Assembly (NCBI RefSeq): GCF_947504225.1
Contig: NZ_CANNGT010000001.1
Span: forward strand, 372,001-436,000
Length of the DNA stretch: 64,000 nucleotides
Reading direction: 5' to 3'
Source of the DNA: Brumimicrobium ulvae
GTDB taxonomy: Bacteria; Bacteroidota; Bacteroidia; Flavobacteriales_D; Crocinitomicaceae
This document shows positions 61,483-64,000 of this stretch, in pieces (position 1 is the stretch's first letter; each line of letters begins with the position of its first letter). Under the pieces are notes generated by a model. It was not told the origin of the DNA, did no database searches, and saw only the letters and a program-made list of their open reading frames with translations. Both the position numbers and the translations under genes were made by a program.

Positions 61483-62111
61483 TGTGTTATAATGTCCAGC
61501 AAAAAGCAACCATCAAAGAATTAACCGAGCAGTTTAATGCGCAGTTTAAAATGCCTGCTTTGTATCAACCGAAAGACATCATCAATGGCTTTGAATTTCC
61601 TTTGCTACCGGTTTTAAAAAGTGACTCACCCGAAGTTTTTGAATTTTTAAACTGGGGGCTAATTCCACATTGGGCCAAAACAGAAGACATTCGAAAACAT
61701 ACTTTGAATGCAAAGTTGGAAACCTTAAATGAAGTCGCCTCTTTTAGAGAAATTACAGCGCAAAGATGCGTCCTGCCTGTAACAGGATTCTATGAATGGA
61801 AATGGTTGGACAGTAGAGGAAAACGAAAAGAAAAATACCGTATTGGTTTAAACGACACTGCAGTCTTTGGATTGGCAGGTCTCTATAGTTCTTGGGAAAA
61901 CCCCAAAAGTGGTGAGACAGTTAATTCATTTTCATTATTGACCACTTCAGCGAATGAAATTATGGCCGAAATTCATAATATTAAGAAAAGAATGCCGCTC
62001 ATTATGGATGCAACACAAGCAAAACTATGGTTAAAGCAAGGGACTGTTGAATTGAATGATAATTTACGAACGGAGTGTCTTGAAAGTGATGGACAGTTAG
62101 GGTTGTTCTAA
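61482..62111 (+). CDS. SOS response-associated peptidase (SRAP/HMCES-like)
   Basis: The 209-residue product begins MCYNVQQ: Met removal exposes Cys2, which forms a thiazolidine crosslink with abasic sites in single-stranded DNA. The other conserved positions are present: NAKLET, the catalytic Glu in GFYEWKW, and the His in IHNIKKRMPLIM. It shields abasic sites during replication. It is coupled to the transglutaminase gene upstream. Confidence 0.93.
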   Translation: MCYNVQQKATIKELTEQFNAQFKMPALYQPKDIINGFEFPLLPVLKSDSPEVFEFLNWGLIPHWAKTEDIRKHTLNAKLETLNEVASFREITAQRCVLPVTGFYEWKWLDSRGKRKEKYRIGLNDTAVFGLAGLYSSWENPKSGETVNSFSLLTTSANEIMAEIHNIKKRMPLIMDATQAKLWLKQGTVELNDNLRTECLESDGQLGLF

Positions 62112-62216
62112 TAAAACTATTTATTGATTAATACATTTTTCAATTATAAATGATAAATGGTAATGCTTTTCTTCTTTAATCTACTATTTTTATGGGTTAA
62201 ATTAACACAATTACTT

Positions 62217-62930
62217 ATGAAAAACATTAAATTATTATTGGCCGCATTGGCAATTTCGTTTACTGCTCAAGTAGGAGCACAAAGTTTTACACCAGGGATG
62301 GATGGATTTTCTAGTAAGAAACCTGCAAAAATCACATTAAAAGATGGGACTGAAGTACAAGGTTTGATCAAGAAGTTGAAAAGAAAAAGAGGAAACTTTG
62401 TGAGTATCACTATTGAAAATGACAATGGGAAAGTAGAATACCTTTCAGATAAAATTCAACACATGTACCTTGCTCCAAGTGGATTGCAAAAAATATCTTC
62501 AGCAATTGAGACAGCAACTACTGTTGACAAGTGGAGTAAAACAGATTTAGATCCAGGTTTGATGAAAGATGGTTATGCTTTCTTTGAAACTACGGAGTTC
62601 AAGAAAAAGAAAAAAGTTTTTACTGGAATTCTACAGTTGGTAAACACTTCATCAGCAGGTGATATCAGAGTTTATTTCGACCCGTTAGCAAGTGAAGGTG
62701 CTTCTTTTTCTCCAGGGGGAATTACTGTAGCTGGAGGTCTTGATAAATCATACTACGTTAAGCAAGGAGACGCACCAGCTGTTTACTACACCAAAAAAGA
62801 ATATAAAAAAGAAGGAGCTAAACTTTATGGTGACTGTAAAGAAGCCGTAGAGAAATATAATGCTTCAGAGTCGGTGTGGAAAGAATTCCCTATTCATGTT
62901 CAGACTTACTTTGATCACTGCAACAAGTAG
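62217..62930 (+). CDS. Secreted protein of unknown function
   Basis: The ATG at 62217 gives 237 residues starting with a signal peptide (MKNIKLLLAALAISFTAQVG, cut after GAQ); the longer frame adds 20 hydrophobic residues without need. The mature part is basic and beta-rich, with KITLKDGTEVQGLIKKLKRK and IENDNGKVEYLSDKIQHMYL, and a segment YVKQGDAPAVYYTKKEYKKE. Two cysteines lie near the end (GDCKEAVEKY, FDHCNK). I do not recognise the family. It has its own terminator. Confidence 0.72.
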   Translation: MKNIKLLLAALAISFTAQVGAQSFTPGMDGFSSKKPAKITLKDGTEVQGLIKKLKRKRGNFVSITIENDNGKVEYLSDKIQHMYLAPSGLQKISSAIETATTVDKWSKTDLDPGLMKDGYAFFETTEFKKKKKVFTGILQLVNTSSAGDIRVYFDPLASEGASFSPGGITVAGGLDKSYYVKQGDAPAVYYTKKEYKKEGAKLYGDCKEAVEKYNASESVWKEFPIHVQTYFDHCNK

Positions 62931-62954
62931 TCATCTATTTTAATCTTTTAATTA

Positions 62955-62987
62955 GGTGTGTTTTGAGCAATCAGAACACCCTTTTTT
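62955..62987 (+). terminator. Terminator after secreted protein
   Basis: GGTGT at 62955-62959 pairs with ACACC at 62976-62980, followed by a six-T run (62982-62987), shortly after the stop. Confidence 0.6.
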
Positions 62988-62999
62988 GTCTATTATATT

Positions 63000-63686
63000 T
63001 TATAAATTCAAATCAGAAATGGTTTGATTAAAATGCCTTGGTAAGGCCGCCTTAACTTCTATTATTTTATCTGTAAATGGATGTGAAAAATGTATACTTT
63101 CGGCATGAAGTAACATCTTTTTTAGACCATACGCTTTTAAAAAAAGAGCGTTTTGTTTGTTGCATCCATGTGGACGATCACCTATGATGGGATGGCGGAG
63201 ATGATTTAAATGCTTACGAATTTGATGCATTCTACCGCTTTGGGGAAAGGCTTCTATCAATGAATAACGTGAAGTGTTGAATTTACCAAAAGGGAGAGGG
63301 ACCTCGGTATGTTTTAGTAAATTAAATTGGGTTAAAGCGTCTTGTTTTTTGCCTTCATCATTGATTAGTGGATGGTCAACCGTAATAGATTCAGGAAAAT
63401 AACCGCGAACAATAGCAATATATCTTTTTTGTGTCTTTTGATCTTGTAAAACCAACTGAAAGGGATGAACAAATTCTTTCTGCTTGGCAAATAATAAAAT
63501 TCCAGATGTTTTTCTGTCTAAACGGTGTATAGGAAAGACTTGGTAACCAACTTGGTCACGCAATAATTGTAAAGCAAACTCTTTCACATCTCGTGCGATC
63601 TTTGTTCTGTGAACCAATAGTCCAGCAGGTTTATTGATCACGATCAGTTGTTCGTCTTCGTGTACTATTTCTAACTTTATCTCCAC
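63000..63686 (-). CDS. RluA-family tRNA/rRNA pseudouridine synthase (TruC-like)
   Basis: I choose the GTG at 63686 (MEIKLEIVHEDEQLIVINKP, 228 residues). The longer frame begins at a TTG at 63773 and runs through a TAAATTTG promoter box, so it is unlikely. The catalytic motif is FPIHRLDRKTSGILLFAK with the Asp nucleophile in RLD, and the end has QSGRMHQIRKHLNHLRHPIIG. The length and start fit TruC, which modifies U65 of tRNA, but RluA-like rRNA targets are not excluded. It lies alone on the minus strand. Confidence 0.88.
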   Translation of the reverse strand: MEIKLEIVHEDEQLIVINKPAGLLVHRTKIARDVKEFALQLLRDQVGYQVFPIHRLDRKTSGILLFAKQKEFVHPFQLVLQDQKTQKRYIAIVRGYFPESITVDHPLINDEGKKQDALTQFNLLKHTEVPLPFGKFNTSRYSLIEAFPQSGRMHQIRKHLNHLRHPIIGDRPHGCNKQNALFLKAYGLKKMLLHAESIHFSHPFTDKIIEVKAALPRHFNQTISDLNL

Positions 63687-63703
63687 GGGTGTTTTTTCTG
63701 AAA

Positions 63704-63711
63704 CAAATTTA
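63704..63711 (-). promoter_or_regulatory. TAAATTTG promoter box for pseudouridine synthase
   Basis: TAAATTTG on the minus strand fits TAnnTTTG and ends 17 nt before the GTG start, which supports that start. Confidence 0.55.
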
Positions 63712-63844
63712 ATTTTAAAAATGTGATATGATTTCAATTGAAGAAATTTCGTGATATTTTTAACCCGTTTCAAGAATTAATGATATTTAAGATACTTTTT
63801 GAGGTTCTTATTCCTAATATTACTATTTTGATTCAAACTTATTT

Positions 63845-64000
63845 ATGAAAGCATTAAAAAGAATACTACTTGCTGTCTCTGTTCTGATTTCACTTTGTAT
63901 TGGAGCTGTGTTTTTGGTGGAGTCTTATATCGAAAAACAGCTGAAAAAAGAGGAACAATTGAGTTTTGGCGAGTTTAAAATGAACTTTTTAGGGAATGTT
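63845..64000 (+). CDS. Start of membrane-anchored protein, AsmA-like, cut by window edge
   Basis: The frame opens at an ATG at 63845 and runs to the window end (52 codons). It begins MKALKRILLAVSVLISLCIG with one uncleaved signal-anchor span and then SYIEKQLKKEEQLSFGEFKM, the way AsmA/DUF748-type inner-membrane proteins start. The rest is outside the window, so the call is tentative. Confidence 0.45.
   Translation, partial: MKALKRILLAVSVLISLCIGAVFLVESYIEKQLKKEEQLSFGEFKMNFLGNV

Overview
The window looks like a chromosomal segment of a member of the Bacteroidota, most likely Flavobacteriales. The call rests on several signals: AT-rich DNA; promoter boxes of the TAnnTTTG type instead of E. coli-type boxes; few Shine-Dalgarno sequences; a long acidic tail on ribosomal protein S16; families typical of this phylum (DUF4293, DUF4199, DUF2797, GSCFA, BshA, GH3/serine-hydrolase fusion, a Rho factor with a long charged insert); and debris of type IX secretion sorting domains. 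The genus cannot be fixed from the sequence alone. I saw no insertion sequence, phage, integrase, CRISPR array or rRNA operon.

Layout. 1-10.2 kb is an accessory-looking stretch, all on the minus strand: a lipoprotein cut by the window edge, a TPR protein, a small membrane gene that seems frameshifted, a large S9 peptidase, a HipA-like kinase/DUF3037 pair with repeats on both sides, a dynamin/IRG-like GTPase, and two more lipoproteins, one of them related to the lipoprotein at the edge. 10.2-22.8 kb is mixed housekeeping: an ABC1/UbiB kinase, an acetyltransferase, a large PLP enzyme, a membrane glycosyltransferase, DUF4293 plus an ABC-F ATPase, rpsP-rimM-trmN, an NlpC/P60 peptidase and a CapA-like protein. 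22.9-27.9 kb is a minus-strand block, etfB-etfA-bifunctional nuclease-CNT transporter-DUF2797.

28-31.3 kb runs on the plus strand: an ECF sigma factor with a partner that has one membrane span and a TonB-C-like end, then tatA and a Na+/Ca2+ exchanger. 31.4-36.4 kb is a tight minus-strand operon: small membrane protein, mutL, two rhomboid proteases, and a membrane-anchored exo/endonuclease-phosphatase. 36.7-45.4 kb carries the GH3/serine-hydrolase fusion, bshA (bacillithiol), a receiver-cyclase-HD signalling protein, a ferredoxin divergent from an acyl-CoA reductase, fabG, and a 49-residue small gene. 45.4-51.7 kb carries a VapD toxin with a small partner gene, feoB, and a wecB-polysaccharide deacetylase-GSCFA surface-glycan cluster.

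51.7-58.8 kb contains an inverted-repeat element wedged between convergent genes, trmH divergent from mutS, a gene-poor stretch with two decayed type IX sorting domains and tRNA-Leu/tRNA-Gly, then rho and DUF4199. 58.8-64 kb has a cluster of small hairpins, an amino-acid racemase, a haem-binding lipoprotein, a transglutaminase/SRAP pair, a secreted unknown, a pseudouridine synthase and the start of a membrane-anchored protein.

No single locus is unmistakably a new system. The stretches most worth a second look are the HipA-like/DUF3037 cassette with its flanking repeats and neighbouring GTPase, the sigma factor/TonB-C partner pair, the degenerate-receiver cyclase-HD protein, the VapD module, the WecB-deacetylase-GSCFA cluster, and the repeat element that supplies the ends of two genes.
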